Position numbers and translations under genes: made by a program
The notes under the pieces: generated by a model
The model's input: the letters and a program-made list of their open reading frames with translations, nothing else
What the model was told of the DNA's origin: nothing
Database searches by the model: none
From: Emmonsiellopsis sp. PD_33
Taxonomy: Eukaryota; Ascomycota; Eurotiomycetes; Onygenales; Ajellomycetaceae
Length of the DNA stretch: 64,000 nt
Direction: 5' to 3'
Assembly (NCBI GenBank): GCA_032988165.1
Contig: JANTQF010000013.1
Coordinates: forward strand, 62,001 to 126,000
Shown here: one piece after another, positions 1 to 12,639 of the stretch
Position numbering within the stretch: position 1 is the first letter of the stretch
Layout: each line of letters begins with the position of its first letter

Positions 1-2146
1 ATCTTTAGCATCAATATAGATAATAGTGGGAGATGGACTACAGTCCTTCACAATGATATCTTACATCTAGCATTTGCAAGTTACATTACATCTTCATATG
101 GCTAGAAAACATTCTCTATTTCCACTGCAGATAAAATTGTTGGATCCAAAATGAATCAGGTAAGTTAAATTCAATCTACCTTAAATTTGTGAATACTCAA
201 ATTAAATCTAAGTTAGTTTTGGACCTCTATCTTTGAATGCCATGTGCATTTCCTCCACTTATCTTTTGGTAATTAGCTCTCAAAAGTCAGTTAAGGTAAT
301 CTACAGAGATTAATGTCCTTTGATCTACTACTTAAAGATAATAATCTGCATCCACTATTCTTTCTGGATGTTGGGGATGTTACTACTAGAATCTTAAAGG
401 ATAAACTTGCAGTTGATGACAAATGATTTCAGAGTAATACTAATGGCCACTACTTGCCTTGTATGAATTTAGTCTTCATGTGGCAAGAGAAACACTACAC
501 TACCTGTCATCCAGACTTCATATCATGCATATCTGATGCAGAATATCAGCAGACCTTTATGTAGATTCAGAAAGTATTTTGAGATATTACTAACATGTAG
601 ATGTAGCCTTCAGTCATCAAAATCTTTATGTACATTATGGACTCTCTTTGCAAGTTACTATCATATATTATGTTTTTTATTCTACCCAACTAGACTGTGA
701 TTACCAATTCTGCACATGAGTATTATTCCTTTCAGTGGCCTTTGGCACTTATAATAATCCTTGAGGATGATGATGGAGAAGGCTATAATCACACTGTTAA
801 TCTCATTGCAGATATTTGAAAATATATAAGTAAGTCTAATAATGCATTCTTGATGAGTGTCTTTTAAGATCAGGTATATTAAATTGAACTTCTGGTTAAT
901 TTCAAGATGCTAATAATACCAGTTCAAACCTTCAAGTGGCTATATTATACAGGTGGATTGCAGAGTGAAAAGTGATGAAGTCATTACATACTAGTTTAAA
1001 TTCATACAACCCCATTGGCAGTGACTGATCCCACTGTGTAAGGCCTATCAGATGTTATTATTTGCAGGATGTATGACTATCTTCAACTCAGATGAGAAAC
1101 TTGTAAGTCTCTCTAATATACACTTATAATTGGTAATTTTACTGCTAACCTATAATGTAGGCAGAAATGAAACTTATTACCCTATAGAGAATATAAATTG
1201 CTAATTCCCAGATCATAAACAATTATAAGTTAAATAGATACTCATAGTTGATAAACCTTAGGGTGAAGGAACAACTTCATGGGAAGAGTGCAATATTCAG
1301 AGCTGTATTTTAATACTATCATTTTAAACAACTTCTCATCAACACACTTTATTATAGGTTTTTTACTGCAGCTCACATTAAGAGCCATCAGTTGCTTCTC
1401 TTCAGTTTACAAGTAATATCCCTGCCCATTAACTATTCTTTAAATCAAACTTATATTAAATTTCTTTTATTATTATACATCCTAATATAATTCCAAACAG
1501 GCCCAACTTGACTCTGCATGGGAGGATATCCAATATTATAGCATAATCATAGCAAATGCTGGCTGGCAATACACACCAGAAAATATAGTAGAGGATCTGG
1601 CCCAATTTACCTTAAACTGTTATATTATTCAATGTGTAATCAAAAGTCAGCTTGATGTGAAGCCACTACTTCTTGAAGAGAGCTAATTATTTCCTAATAA
1701 AATACAGGCTGATCCTACATTACTTGAGTCATTAATCAAATATGCTAAGACTTCTGAAGAGGTTCTAAAAAGCCTACTCTGAAAGCAACATTTAAGTGCT
1801 AAGAGAAGTAAGAAGGAAATAGGAAATAGAATGAGTCATCCTTTAAAGAAATGTAAGACAGTCACACTTAAGTCCCCTAAAAAGGTGTCTGAGGAAAAGC
1901 TCAATTCTGAGGAGTCAGAGTCTAAGTCCTTCAAGTCATCAGACTCATCTGAATCATCAGAGGATCAGATACTCTCTTCTTCATCTCTCAGAAAATAGAA
2001 GGCTTCTACCCTCAAATCAAAGAAGGCTTCTGCTCCCAAAAAATCTGAGGGTGGTAGACACAGACAGGGTAACAGTCAGGGAGGAGGCAAATCTTATGGG
2101 GGACAGCAGTTATATGTAAGAGATGTAAAGAAATGAGCTGAGCTGA
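1..2146 (+). pseudogene. eroded multi-exon gene, function not recognised
   Basis: I do not recognise this protein. From 1,504 to about 2,135 one frame reads through with only a few stops. It gives a mixed helical part, then a Lys-rich stretch, a Ser/Glu-rich acidic tract (about 1,880-1,980) and a Gly/Gln-rich basic tail (about 2,045-2,110). Upstream blocks (about 360-830 and 1,161-1,410) also look coding but lie in other frames. Intron-like GTAAGT...TAG boundaries can be placed at 1,103-1,160 and, less surely, 1,413-1,500. Stops sit where CAA, CAG, CGA or TGG would be expected. The 5' end is outside the window. It could be a host gene relic or part of an unlisted mobile element; the tail composition suggests nucleic-acid binding, but that is inference. 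Confidence 0.35.
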
Positions 2147-3321
2147 GCAACTATCATCTTCTACTCTTCTTTATGAGATGTTGCATTTCTTGGTGGTCTG
2201 AACAGATCAATGCATGGGTGGAATGATTTCTATGAATAGCTAGTTACAGGTTTCTTTATTTAATAGTGTCTTCAACTTATAAATCTGCAAGTTAATTGAT
2301 TATGTTGATCTTCATATTTTTCACTTTCTTTATAATTAAACTTCTAGTTAATATGGAGAATGATATTTTTCTTACTTGATTGACTGTTATAAAAAGATTG
2401 GCAGTTTACAGTGAGACACTCTTACATATTATTTAAATTAGATTTAATAGTTCTGTGTGGAGAACAATATCTCTTGCTTGATTAGCTATTATACAAAAAT
2501 TAGCAGTTTGCAGTGAGATAATCTTACATGTTATTTAAATTAGATTTAATAGTTCTATAGTTTTATAATGTCCTGAATGGCTGGCAGAGGTTCATTTGAT
2601 CCTATTAATTGTATATTATAGCTTTTAACTATTAAACTTTAGTTTCATTTTTTTTTTCTTTATTTTCCTTGCCTCTTTTTATGACTGAATAATTACATTT
2701 CATAGATTCTACTAACATTAATTATTATTAATCTCATATTTTCTTCTTGTCTGTTGTTCTTTTTCATAGTAAACCCAAAAACAAAAAAAAACTGCAATGA
2801 TGAAAAAATAAAAATTTAAAAAGCTAGGATAATCTTATTTTCTCATATTAAATATCCAATGAAAGTTCAATTCTCTTTTTTCAGATACTATATGATCATC
2901 TTTATCTTCCATCTCATTTATCTTAATCTAATTGAACCCAAGTTAATCTAATCTAATACCTTCATCCCTCACATTATTCAGCTCTATTTTCTCCAATGGT
3001 AGGAACCAACCATCACCAGATCCATCCACCCTAAGCTTAGTGGTATAGGAAACACCCCCAGTAGCTCCAGACTAGTTAGCTCACACTAATACTATTAGTC
3101 TCAGTAGCTCACCAGCTAATAATCATGCATCCCAATCAAACACAGCACTGTCTAGGCTGATCATTATCATCAGGGGGAATCACAGTAAGTATTGTGTTGT
3201 CCTTAACAAGGAGAATCATCTGGATTTCCTTTAGTAATGAAAGATTATAAAATGGCCAATTATCCATCTCAAGCTTGCTGAGAAGATAGCTGCCTAGGGA
3301 TTGACACAGTAAACAAGCCAG
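2147..3321. other. AT-rich non-coding stretch with poly-T and poly-A runs
   Basis: Apart from the 104-bp duplication there is no readable frame. Homopolymer runs occur near 2,650 and 2,780. A block at 2,768-2,790 (TAGTAAACCCA followed by A-runs) faintly resembles the reverse complement of the candidate hAT right end near 6,297. It may be the worn left end of that transposon, but the match is too weak to call. Confidence 0.4.
2357..2565. repeat. 104-bp tandem duplication
   Basis: Two adjacent copies, 2,357-2,460 and 2,461-about 2,565, each begin AGAA(T/C)(G/A)ATAT and end in the same TTTAAATTAGATTTAATAG block. Most differences are transitions. No coding sense is evident. Confidence 0.75.
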
Positions 3322-5660
3322 GTGTGGAGGGAATTTAATGAGGTAGTGACATACCCTAATGGGGTCCTAAAGGCACAGTGTGCATATTATGGCCAGCTCA
3401 TAGTCAATTCAACTCTGAAAAACTATGGCATAAAGACCCTCAGTTATCATCTCAAGAAGTGTGCTACTCAAACCCAGAAACAGGACAAGTCACAGTATAA
3501 ACACAAAATGATGGAGTTCTTTGCCTGGGAAGATGTAAGTTTTTTCATTTCTCATAATTAAATCAAGATTTCAACTAATTATTAGCTAGAAAGTAAATAC
3601 CTATCCAGCTTTAAATAAGAAGAATTTTCTGGCTCAGCTAGTCAAGATGATCATCATTACTCAGACTCTATTTAATATTATCTATCATTTAGAGTTCAAG
3701 TAGTTGATCTGGATGGTAGCATTCAATCCATTTTTAGAGATTCTTACTCAATAGATCATTACAAACTATCTACTTGTAAACTCATAGAAGATTGTGATGG
3801 ATCAGCTGGAGAAATTATCTCTAACCTCATAAATCTCAATTAGTATTGACTGCTGAACCTCACCCTATAGGAACCTCTCCTTCATGGGAATACTTAATTA
3901 TTTTATTTCTAAGGATTAACAACCTGTGGATGTACTGCTTGGTTTTGAGCATGTTCATGAGTTACATACTAATTAGAAGCTAGTGAATCTCATGTTGAAA
4001 TATATAGATAAGTATTACCTTAGAGGTCAGATCTTAGCTAATACAACTAATAATGCAGAGAATAATAGCACACTCACCCAGGCACTCTTCCAGGCAATGC
4101 AAACAAGTCAGTTAACCTCATAGTTCACTAATTCAGAGTTGTAGAAGTTAGGGATGAACTAGCATGTCCCTTGCCTGGTATATATATTTTAATTATGTTT
4201 GGGTGCCATCTTCTGACAGATTGATATAAATGCTCAGAAGGAACTAAATCCTACCCTGAATGATGATCTTTTTAATGAGAATATTAGTAGTACTTTATAA
4301 AAAATATAAAGTATTTTACCTCTAAATCTGATGATCTTTCTGACTGTTTTATTTTCATTAAGATCTATTAGTTTACTCAATTTATTTACTACTCCCCACA
4401 ACAAGTCTCTTATTTTAAGAAATGTTAGCTCAAGTTCTCTCACATAATAGCACTCACAGTGCAAACCAATTGCCCTACACAATGGGACTTAACATACCTT
4501 CTATTAAAATAGCTGCTGAAGCTTCAAAAGGCTGTAAACTACTTTATTTTTCATTATGATTTTATAGATCATTTTCTCTCTTTCTTAGCTACTAAGTGGA
4601 AGTAGATTACTTATCTTATAAATATCTATTCAGTGTTTAGAAGTCTGATAAATAGTCTGTCTCAGAAAAAGGAGTTCTCTCTTCCTTATGTGTTTTACAT
4701 GTATAATCATCTTTTCAACCTTCTTGGATCCATCAAACATGCTCTCTTCAGGAAGCACTGTGCCTGGCATAATTAACTCTAAAAGGATATTTAGGATGTA
4801 ACAACCAAATTACACTAGTACTACTTAAAGATCAATGAGAATCATGACTATCTCTATGCCATGACAACATGTCTCTATCTGGGCCTCAAACCATTGGAGT
4901 TCTATAATAATGTCTGGTTGGATGATGATGTGGACTGATATGAGAAATACCTGAATGTCTTTATAAAGATGTATTAACTATATAAGAGCAAACTAATATA
5001 GGAATTAATGGTAGGTTCATCCCCTCAAGGCCATAAGAATGTTCAGAAGTGCAAGCATGGGTATATCACACTAGAGAAGGTTTTAAATAATATGAATTAA
5101 CACTGTAAATATAAATATGAATCATCCAGTTGAAGTCATCCTCCCTCCACAATCTTATCATAAGAGATTGAGTAATATCTCAATGAAGGTATGTTCTTCT
5201 CTTTCTGATCATATTGAACTTAAGTTCTAATTCATTGTTTAGAGTTAGTAAAAAATATATCACTACTCAACTACTAGAAATAGAGACAAGCACAATTTCC
5301 CATTCTTACTCATATTATATATAACATTCTGGCCATGCAGAGTAACATAATAAAGCTAGAACATACATTCTCAATTTTCCATTAGATTTATGCATACCTT
5401 CAAAATCACCTGCAACCATCAACTATTCAAGCCATCATACTCTATTATATGGGTGATTGATGCCAGATGCAGAAGGCATTCATCTCACCTCCTAGTACAT
5501 ATATGAGTAATGAGGTATATATAAGGGATAATGGGTCAGGCAATAAGGATGAGGAGGAAGATGATAAACTCTCAGATAATTACATATCAGACTTTAATGA
5601 TTTTGAGGAAGTCATGGATGAGGTTCAGAGCCAGAATGAGAGGGAGATAATGTCCAGATA
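3322..5660 (+). pseudogene. hAT-superfamily transposase relic (BED finger, core, hATC)
   Basis: Cut-and-paste DNA transposase. The first block (3,322-3,534) is a BED-type zinc finger: W-x-F near its start, then C-x2-(C lost to Tyr), and later H-x4-C. A GTAAGT...TTATTAG intron of about 50 nt follows at 3,535. Around 3,840-4,130 the hAT core is readable: a QPVDVLLGF strand, then a worn H-x-H-(T)G block and a TTNNAENNSTL motif typical of hAT RNase-H-like domains. Around 4,860-5,070 come LGLKPLEFY and a W-x4-D-x-YEKY block. A second intron-like GT...TAG sits near 5,189-5,241. The C-terminal dimerisation domain spans 5,276-5,455 and ends RN-x-LQPSTIQAI in a shifted frame, so there is a small indel. 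An acidic tail follows (5,467-5,660), unusual after hATC. Many stops; inactive. Confidence 0.88.
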
Positions 5661-6129
5661 GAATACCTTATTAACTAATGTTCCCCTGGGAAAGCTTCAT
5701 CATCTTCAAAGTATATTATATAATGCAACATCATCTCAGCAGCCTATCCTCTAGATGGTGATTAATAATAACTGTCTCCTTCAAATTATCTCATCACAGC
5801 TTAATTCACCCCATCATTCACAGTAGATACCTCAAAGAGTGGAACTGGAGGATTTCATTTCACATTAGATTACTTGGGGGAGTAGTAGATTTAGATTGTA
5901 GTGCTTTTCATTTATTTTAAACTATATTTTTCTCTTCTAATATATTTACAGCTATTAATAGTTAATAAATACCATTTCATTCATCTTTTAGCACTTGATT
6001 AATAATAATTCTTCTAGCACTACAGTGAAAAAGACTAATGTGGTGGATGGAATCAAAGTTCAATTCTTACACATAATAGTACTATATTAACATAACTTAA
6101 TTAAATCTTAGGGTGAATTTATGTATGTA
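5661..6129. other. transposon 3' flank without readable gene
   Basis: AT-rich sequence between the acidic tail of the hAT reading frame and its candidate terminus. It probably belongs to the transposon's 3' untranslated region. No other signal seen. Confidence 0.4.
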
Positions 6130-6298
6130 TAACTTTATTTTTCAAACCTATCAGGTTTGAAAAAATCAATCAGATTTGACTCTGAAAATCTGACATAAGA
6201 AAAAAAAAATCAGCAGCAAGTAAACCTGCCCAAGTGAGGCTTTTTTTTTTTTCAGGTTTAAAACCCAGCAGATTTACAGGTCAGGTTTACAACACTAG
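6130..6298. repeat. candidate right end of the hAT element
   Basis: Short direct and inverted copies of CAGGTTT/AAACCTG surround poly-T and poly-A runs. The block stops at AACACTA (6,291-6,297), directly against the chromodomain end of the neighbouring Gypsy element. Clustered short subterminal repeats and an abrupt junction are typical of hAT ends. No matching left end or 8-bp target duplication could be fixed. Confidence 0.35.
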
Positions 6299-6304
6299 GT
6301 GTAG

Positions 6305-9300
6305 TTCTCTGTAATGAGTAAGTATAGTGGTGTCCTGCAGGGCAGAGGTTGATTCCCATGAAGAGGCCTCATATCTAAGCCACTTCATCAGGTACTGAAA
6401 TCCTCATTTATGGTAGCAGTAGTTAAGGATGGCTTCAATCTTATATTCTACCTCATTATCTTCCCTAATGATGCTAGGTAGATGCTAGTTGGTGATCTCT
6501 TGTGAGGAGAATAGGTCAGTAAAGGCCTTATAGAGTAGGTTTATATGAAATATGTTGTAGATTCTGGGTGGTGTGTCAAGGTAATAGTTATGACTTCCCA
6601 GAACTTCAATGATGATGTACTTGGCATATTGATAGTTAAGTGTATAAGATGAGTAATTAATTGTGATATTTTGAAGATCTAATCAGACCTTATTACTCAT
6701 CTTGTAGTATTTAATGAGATTTCAGTAGATATTCACACAATTCTATTAGTTCTACTGAGCACTGGCCATGGAGGATTCAGCTCATTTATGGGCTTACTAG
6801 AGTTTTAAGATGATGGTGTCTATAATTTGAATTGAACTATAAGATGAAGTAGAAGGTTTAGATAATTTAATAAGATTAAGGACTTTAAGGTTATAATTAT
6901 ATGAGAGGAAAAATGGGCTAACATCAGTGCTGATAGTGTTATAGCTATTAATTATAAATTTAACATGTGAGAAGAGTTCATTCTAATTATCCTAAATGTA
7001 TGAATAGAACTTTTAGAGATAGTTCTTAGTTATCTGAATCATATGTTCAGTGCTGCTGTCAGTTTTAGGGTAATAGGCAGTTAAGAGGTATTAGGAGATC
7101 TTAAGGAGCTAATAGATTTAAGTTTAGATAGCTCTAATGAACTGGGTTCTACAGTTCAAGATAATTATATAGGGCAGATCATACTGATGATAAAATGGAC
7201 TTTAAAGGAAGGCTTTAACTACTATAGGTGTATTCATCTTCATACAGGATTTAAGGATAATATCTTTACTGAGATAGTTAATAATGATAAGAATATTCTT
7301 GCAGCTGTTACTCATGAGAAGGTCTACTATAAAATTGATGGTGACATTGCATCAGATATATTTGAAAATTGAAAGAGATTTAAGTAGATCTTAGTAGTAG
7401 TCCTACTAGATGATGATAGATCAGCAGATATTATAGTTCTAAATGAACTATTAGATGCTCTAAGATATATTAGGCTAGTAAAAATCTTGAGATAAAATTT
7501 GATAGAGTACTTTATAATCTGAATAGTCAGTCATCAGAGAATTGTGAGTTTCTTACATAATTTGAGTGTATAATAATTCTGAATTAGGAACTCACTGCCT
7601 CCTCTGGAAGTGTAGTTGAAAGTCAGAGTCTACAGAGCATTTAATGATGTCAATATAGGCTTAAAGTTCAGATGAAAAGTAATAAGCTTTATCTCAGATG
7701 ACCTGGGTCATCATCTGAAGGCATTTATTAGAGATGGCAGTAGTATCCTAAAGTCCCTAGAGTAGGGATGAGGCAGTCATAATTAGCAGGGTGATGAGTA
7801 AGACATATATTACTTTATATGATGTTACTTTGAATTCTTTAAGGATCTATGGATCTAGTAGTCTCTGTTTGTGATTTACCCAGTGGGTATTGAAGTCTTT
7901 AGAAGGCATATTCTATTTATATTAGAAGAGGGTGTTGGCTATGGAGTTCTCTATGTCAGAATAGTAATGAATTGTAAAATGAAAGTAGCTGAGAAATTTA
8001 GCCCAGTACATTTAGTGTTTAGAGAGTTTATGAGTTGTTGTGAAATATTAGAAGTTCTTATAATTTATGATAATTTTGAAGTTTTTCATACTGTAAAGTT
8101 TAGAGTCCCATTCCTCTAGATATTAAATGATAATAAGAAGTTTCTTGTCATAAATCTTATAGTTAGCTTCAGCAGGGCTGAGCTTCTTGAACATAAATGT
8201 ATAGAATTGCAGGACATCTTTATTATCCCATTGCATGAGAGCACTGCCTGTGATGTAACTAGAAGAGTCTGTTTTAACTACTATTAGACAATCAGAGTTA
8301 AATGTGATGAGCATTAGAATAGAGATGAATATCTACTTAAGGTATATGAATGCCTTATCTACTTCCTTAGATCATTAAAACTACTAGTCTTTACATGTGA
8401 GATTAATTAGTAGTCAGATGATGTCAGAAAAATCTCAAATGAAGTATCAGTAGAAATTTGTGAATTCTAGGAAGTCTTACATGCCTTTTATAATTATAGG
8501 GGCCTTCTATTTAAGAATAGTAGTAATCTTCTTGGGGTCCATACAGACTCCCTTCTCTGTCTCTATGATGAAGCTGAGGTAGATTGTCTCTTGAACTTTA
8601 AAGATAGATTTATTAATATCAATTGGGAGATTATGTTTGCAGAGATGGGTGAGAACTCTTTAGACATACTCTTAATGCTACTTGTAGGATCTATCAGTGA
8701 AGATGAGAATGTTATTAAGGTAGATAGAAGCAAACTCATCTAAATAGTCTTATAAGGCCTAGTTGATGTATTTCTAGAAGGTACTTGAAGTATTTATAAG
8801 ACTAAAGAAGGTAACTATCCATTTAAATAGATTATATCTTATGTGAAAGATAGTTAGCCATTCATCTTCTTCTGCAATTTAGATCTTATAGAATGTGGAA
8901 ATGACATTCAGCTTTATGAACTACTTGACTTGGCTGATCTATTTGAGAGTCTCATTGATTAATGATAGTAGGTAATGATCTTTTTGGATAAGACAGTTAA
9001 AGCTTTAATAGTTAACATAGAACTAGAGGTCTCTACCTGGCTTTTTCATGAAGAGTATGGGTGTGCCTGCAGGTGAATTACTAACTCAGATGAAACTCTT
9101 ATCCAGAAGGTCATTAAGGGTCTTATGGAGTATAAATAGTTTGTCATGTGATATATTATATAGTGATCTTCAGGGTAGTTGAGAGTCTTTATCATCTGTC
9201 TTCTCAAGTTTGATATGATGGTTATATATACCATGGAATGGTGAGAACTTCTCAGTGGCCTTATAATTAAAAACATTGAGGAATTCATGATATTATGAAG

Positions 9301-9870
9301 AGAGAACTATCACAGGATCAATCTTTAGTTTCTTAGAGAGTCATGAGAGGGTCTTCTCTATGTCAGCCATACTAGTGATGAAGATTTCAATAGGAGGTTA
9401 GAACTTAAATTTCTGATTGTAGCTTTAAAGAAGATTATAGGTAGTAATGGAGATTTAGTGAAGATTAGTAGTCTTATAAATGTCTTTTTCAGAGATGTAG
9501 ATGCCTTCAGAGAATACAATGCATTGATTGTGAGTATTGATGAGAGCTTGATGTTTAGATAGCTATGATAGGTCTAGTATGAAGTTATATGGGAGATTCT
9601 CAATCTCATATGTATAGGTATTTTCTTGGAGAAATCTATTAATATCAACATCAAGCTTCATCATATTTTGTACAAAGCTGCCTGTATCACCATTGATGCC
9701 TTCAATCTTTTGGGAGTTAATTAGAATATGTGAGAGGTTATAATGTTTAATCATATAAGAATGAATTATTGAATAGTAACAGCAATTACTATCTACCATA
9801 GCATTCATATTAAAAGAATGATTAACTATAGTAGGTACAAGAATTATCAGAACAGTCATTTTCTTCTCAA
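6305..9870 (-). pseudogene. pol: Gypsy 1 pol relic: protease, RT, RNase H, integrase, chromodomain
   Basis: Protease: the A-(M/L)-VDS-x-C active-site block lies near 9,780-9,810, with the usual Gly lost. Reverse transcriptase: the YLDD box survives as YLNN at 8,711-8,722, two Asp-to-Asn changes by transition. It is followed by LTHLCKHNLPI and, at about 8,480-8,560, the MDPKKI and DFLEFTNFY thumb motifs. RNase H at 8,123-8,314 keeps KTDSSSY and the KKLSPAE-x-NY-x-IYDK-x-LL signature. Integrase: AYYPKTDSSTEHM at about 7,018-7,083 corresponds to the AYHPQTDGQTER motif. A chromodomain closes the protein at 6,320-6,460 (EVEYKIEAIL, then MKW-x-RYEASSWES), which in this family directs integration to heterochromatin. 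Frames shift several times. Confidence 0.92.
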
Positions 9871-10029
9871 AGGTCTTCCTATCTAACTCTAGGAGCTTCT
9901 ACTCACAATTTTGTGTGAAAGCTAGTTTTTTCCCAAGTCTGACTTGATATCTTCAAAGTCTTCCTCCTCTTCAGGCTTGATTTGTATGTTTATGGACTAT
10001 ACAGGTAGTTTTAGAGGAATATGGGTTCT

Positions 10030-10972
10030 ATGGCAGTTAGTAGCTCTATGCCTAGGTTTGTTGCAGTTAATGTAGACACCTCAGGCATGGTAGTTAATAA
10101 TGACAGTAGTAGTTATATTTAGAATGCAAAATATATTTACATGAGTAGGCCCTGTAGGTGTCCAGTCTATAGCATTTAGATTCTTTAGCAGAGAGATCTT
10201 AAGAAAGACCTCCCTAAAGGTGGTAGGAATACTATCATGAATTCAGCCCTGAATGATCTTGATCTCAGATAGATTATTCTTTATGCTATGAAGCTTTATA
10301 TAATATTTGAGGTATATAGGGAGTTCAATAGAGATAATAGTCTGCTGTAGGAGTTCAAACTTGATGTCCTTCTTAAGTAGGACCTTCTTAATAGTGTCAT
10401 CCTATAGCTGACTATTAGCTTCTAGGATCTTCTGATTGAATCTTGGAAGAAAGATGGAGAGTAGATCAATTTTCTAGTAAATGCTGTGTAGCCAGGTTAG
10501 AGCCTTCTGAGCTACTGAAGGATTGGAGAAAAAGATGTCAAGCTGGTTAAGAATGATATTAGAGATCATAGAAATGAGTTTAGTATTAACCTTCATCTAA
10601 GGGTGGAATTGAGTGATAGTAGTGCTAGAGAGTTAGGTATAGATATATCAGGTCTGATCAGTGGGAGATCTAATTGTAAGGCTGTTCAAAGCAATTTTAG
10701 CCTTCACACTGAGACATCAGGCAGGGTATTTAGAGATTTATTCACCTGTGAATTTCTCAAGGGTAATAAGTCTTTCTTTTGGGTGTCTCAAGAAGTTCTC
10801 AAAAGGAGCAATCAGGTGAGTAGGAGTCAGGACAGGAGCTAAAGTCAGTGTAGATATATGATTTTATTTGATGATGAGGTTAATCTTATTTACAAGCTAT
10901 TAGATGAAGTTTTGAAATTCAGCATCAGGGCCCTAAGAAGAGATGCTATCTTCATGTAGAGAGTCCATGTTT
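10030..10972 (-). pseudogene. gag: Gypsy 1 gag relic with CCHC zinc knuckle
   Basis: The capsid-like polyprotein begins with an ATG at about 10,970 (minus strand, reading MDSLHED) and runs towards 10,030. The helical capsid region is readable in pieces, e.g. LTWLHSIY and LLKNLNAIDW-x-PTGPTHVN. The zinc knuckle is at 10,034-10,082: the pattern C-x2-C-x4-H-x4-C is intact except that the first Cys is Tyr, a TGC-to-TAC transition. A short 12-16-bp repeat (TTCAGAGGATTCAGAAAG) lies just upstream at about 11,005-11,050. Known family role: particle formation and RNA packaging in the cytoplasm. Confidence 0.8.
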
Positions 10973-11060
10973 ATAATGAATTTAAAAGATTATTTAGATT
11001 TGAAGAGTTCAGAGGATTCAGAAAGTTCAGAGGATTTAGAAAGTTCAGAGGAAAATCTCA

Positions 11061-11480
11061 TGAGATATTAATATGAACTGTTAGGGTTTTAGGGCCTTTC
11101 ACTGATATGTTGTCTGGCAGAGCTGAGCTGGGCAAGTTATATTTCAGATTTTGAAAGAGTTTACTGTATGTATGGGTCACATTTGAAAGAATCTACTATA
11201 CATGTAAATCATATTCAGAGGGTAAATATAATAAGGATCTCTAAGAAGAGATCAAGTAAGTGATTACAAAATATAATAGGTGCACTCTGATAAGCAGATT
11301 GTGTGAGCTATATGCTAGAATCAAAATTGTAATTACTAGAGAAAGAAAGGAAAAAGGAAAAGAAATTATGAGATTATGTGATATAAATAGAAGGGAATTA
11401 TGCAAGGTTGGAGTGAATAAATATTCATATGAAGGCCCAGTCAGAGGTATCTAATTAGGTAGTTGGAGATCAGGTGAAGT
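11061..11480. other. spacer between two head-to-head chromoviruses
   Basis: Probably what is left of the 5' LTR and leader of one or both Gypsy elements, but no TG...CA termini or tRNA primer site could be recognised. A purine-rich open stretch at 11,260-11,454 has no similarity I can name. Confidence 0.4.
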
Positions 11481-11699
11481 TTGGGCAAGCTACAGATATA
11501 GGGTATAAGGGTGTAGCCCTTCATAATACTATTAATAATTATCAGACTATTCCAATGAATTAAATAGAGCTAGTTAATTTAGCATCTCATCTTCAATCTT
11601 AATTGAAGAAACTTTAATAACCTTCTCAGCAAAATCAATCTGCTGATATAGGTGCTAATTTTTATAATATTAAGTATTCTATAGTTACTAGTGTGAATA

Positions 11700-12300
11700 A
11701 GAAGGGTATGAAATATAGATGAGATGAATTTATTTTAAAGTCATCTTCTAAGTCTACTAATAATATTTCTTCAAAAGAGTAGAAGAATAGAGAGGATAAG
11801 AATCTCTATTTTAATTATGATAAATCTGGTCATTATGCAAAGAATTACTGGTCTGATAAAGGGAAGAAAAAGGACAGTAAGAATGTTCCAAAAATCTCTG
11901 CAGTTCAAATGAAAGATACTTTTAATTAATAATAACTATACTTAGACCTTTAGCTTCATTTCATCATGCTTATTAATACTCTCTCTGGTGTAGTTATAAC
12001 TCATTGCCTATTCAATCCTGGGTTGCAGGTAAATTGCATAGCTGCAAAGTATCTTACTAAGTATAAATGAAAAGTTCTAGAAATTTCAGGCATGGCTTGA
12101 TTTCCTACAGGTGATTTTTGTTTCTGATTTGGTTTGAAGATGATTTTAATAAAAGCTACTGATTTAGAAGGCCATTCAAATGATAAAGATTTGCCTTGTC
12201 AAGTTATAAAAATATTAGATGAGGATATTATTCTAGGAATGCCATGGATGTTAATGAACAACTCACTAGTTGATTGGGTTACTTGAACATGGCATTATCA
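11700..12300 (+). pseudogene. Gypsy 2 gag C-terminus and protease relic
   Basis: The zinc knuckle is at about 11,806-11,855: the F-x-(C lost to Tyr)-x-K-x-GHYAKN-(C lost to Tyr)-W arrangement shows that two of the zinc-binding Cys codons became TAT or TAC. The protease follows. Its DSG box is worn to NPG near 11,990-12,010, but the C-terminal flap and helix motif ILGMPWM-x4-LVDW (about 12,232-12,285) is well preserved and typical of Gypsy retropepsins. Confidence 0.8.
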
Positions 12301-12639
12301 CCTCACTGATGATCAAATAACTATTAAAAGTTCTAAGAAGTTTGCAAAAATGATTCAAAATGCACCCTATATTTATTGTATTATTAGCAATGAAATTAAT
12401 ATAGGTTCTCTAGGTTGAGCCTCAGTTATATCACATATAAGAGCATTGAAGTTCTTATTGAATTTACATATATAAAATGTATTTAAAAAGTTTTCTACTA
12501 TCTTTTCAGAAAAAAGTGCATCAAAATTGGCTAACATAGAAAAAGTAGTACATGAAATTAATTTAATTAATAGCACTTCACTACTCTACAGCCCTTTATA
12601 TAACTTATCCATAAAAGAACTGAATACATTGCAAAAATT

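Larger units (their letters stand above)
6299..11060 (-). mobile_element. Ty3/Gypsy chromovirus 1, degenerate
   Basis: Read on the minus strand the order is gag with zinc knuckle, protease, reverse transcriptase, RNase H, integrase, chromodomain. This is the chromoviral branch of Ty3/Gypsy retrotransposons. All parts carry stops and substitutions. I could not identify either LTR: the 3' side is cut off by the hAT end at about 6,298, and the 5' side (11,060-11,480) shows no clear TG...CA repeat. It is head-to-head with a second chromovirus that starts within about 420 bp. Confidence 0.93.

Noticed and set aside
11260..11454. Open frame between the chromoviruses as a small gene
   Set aside because: No conserved features, purine-rich composition, and position within a probable LTR or leader remnant.
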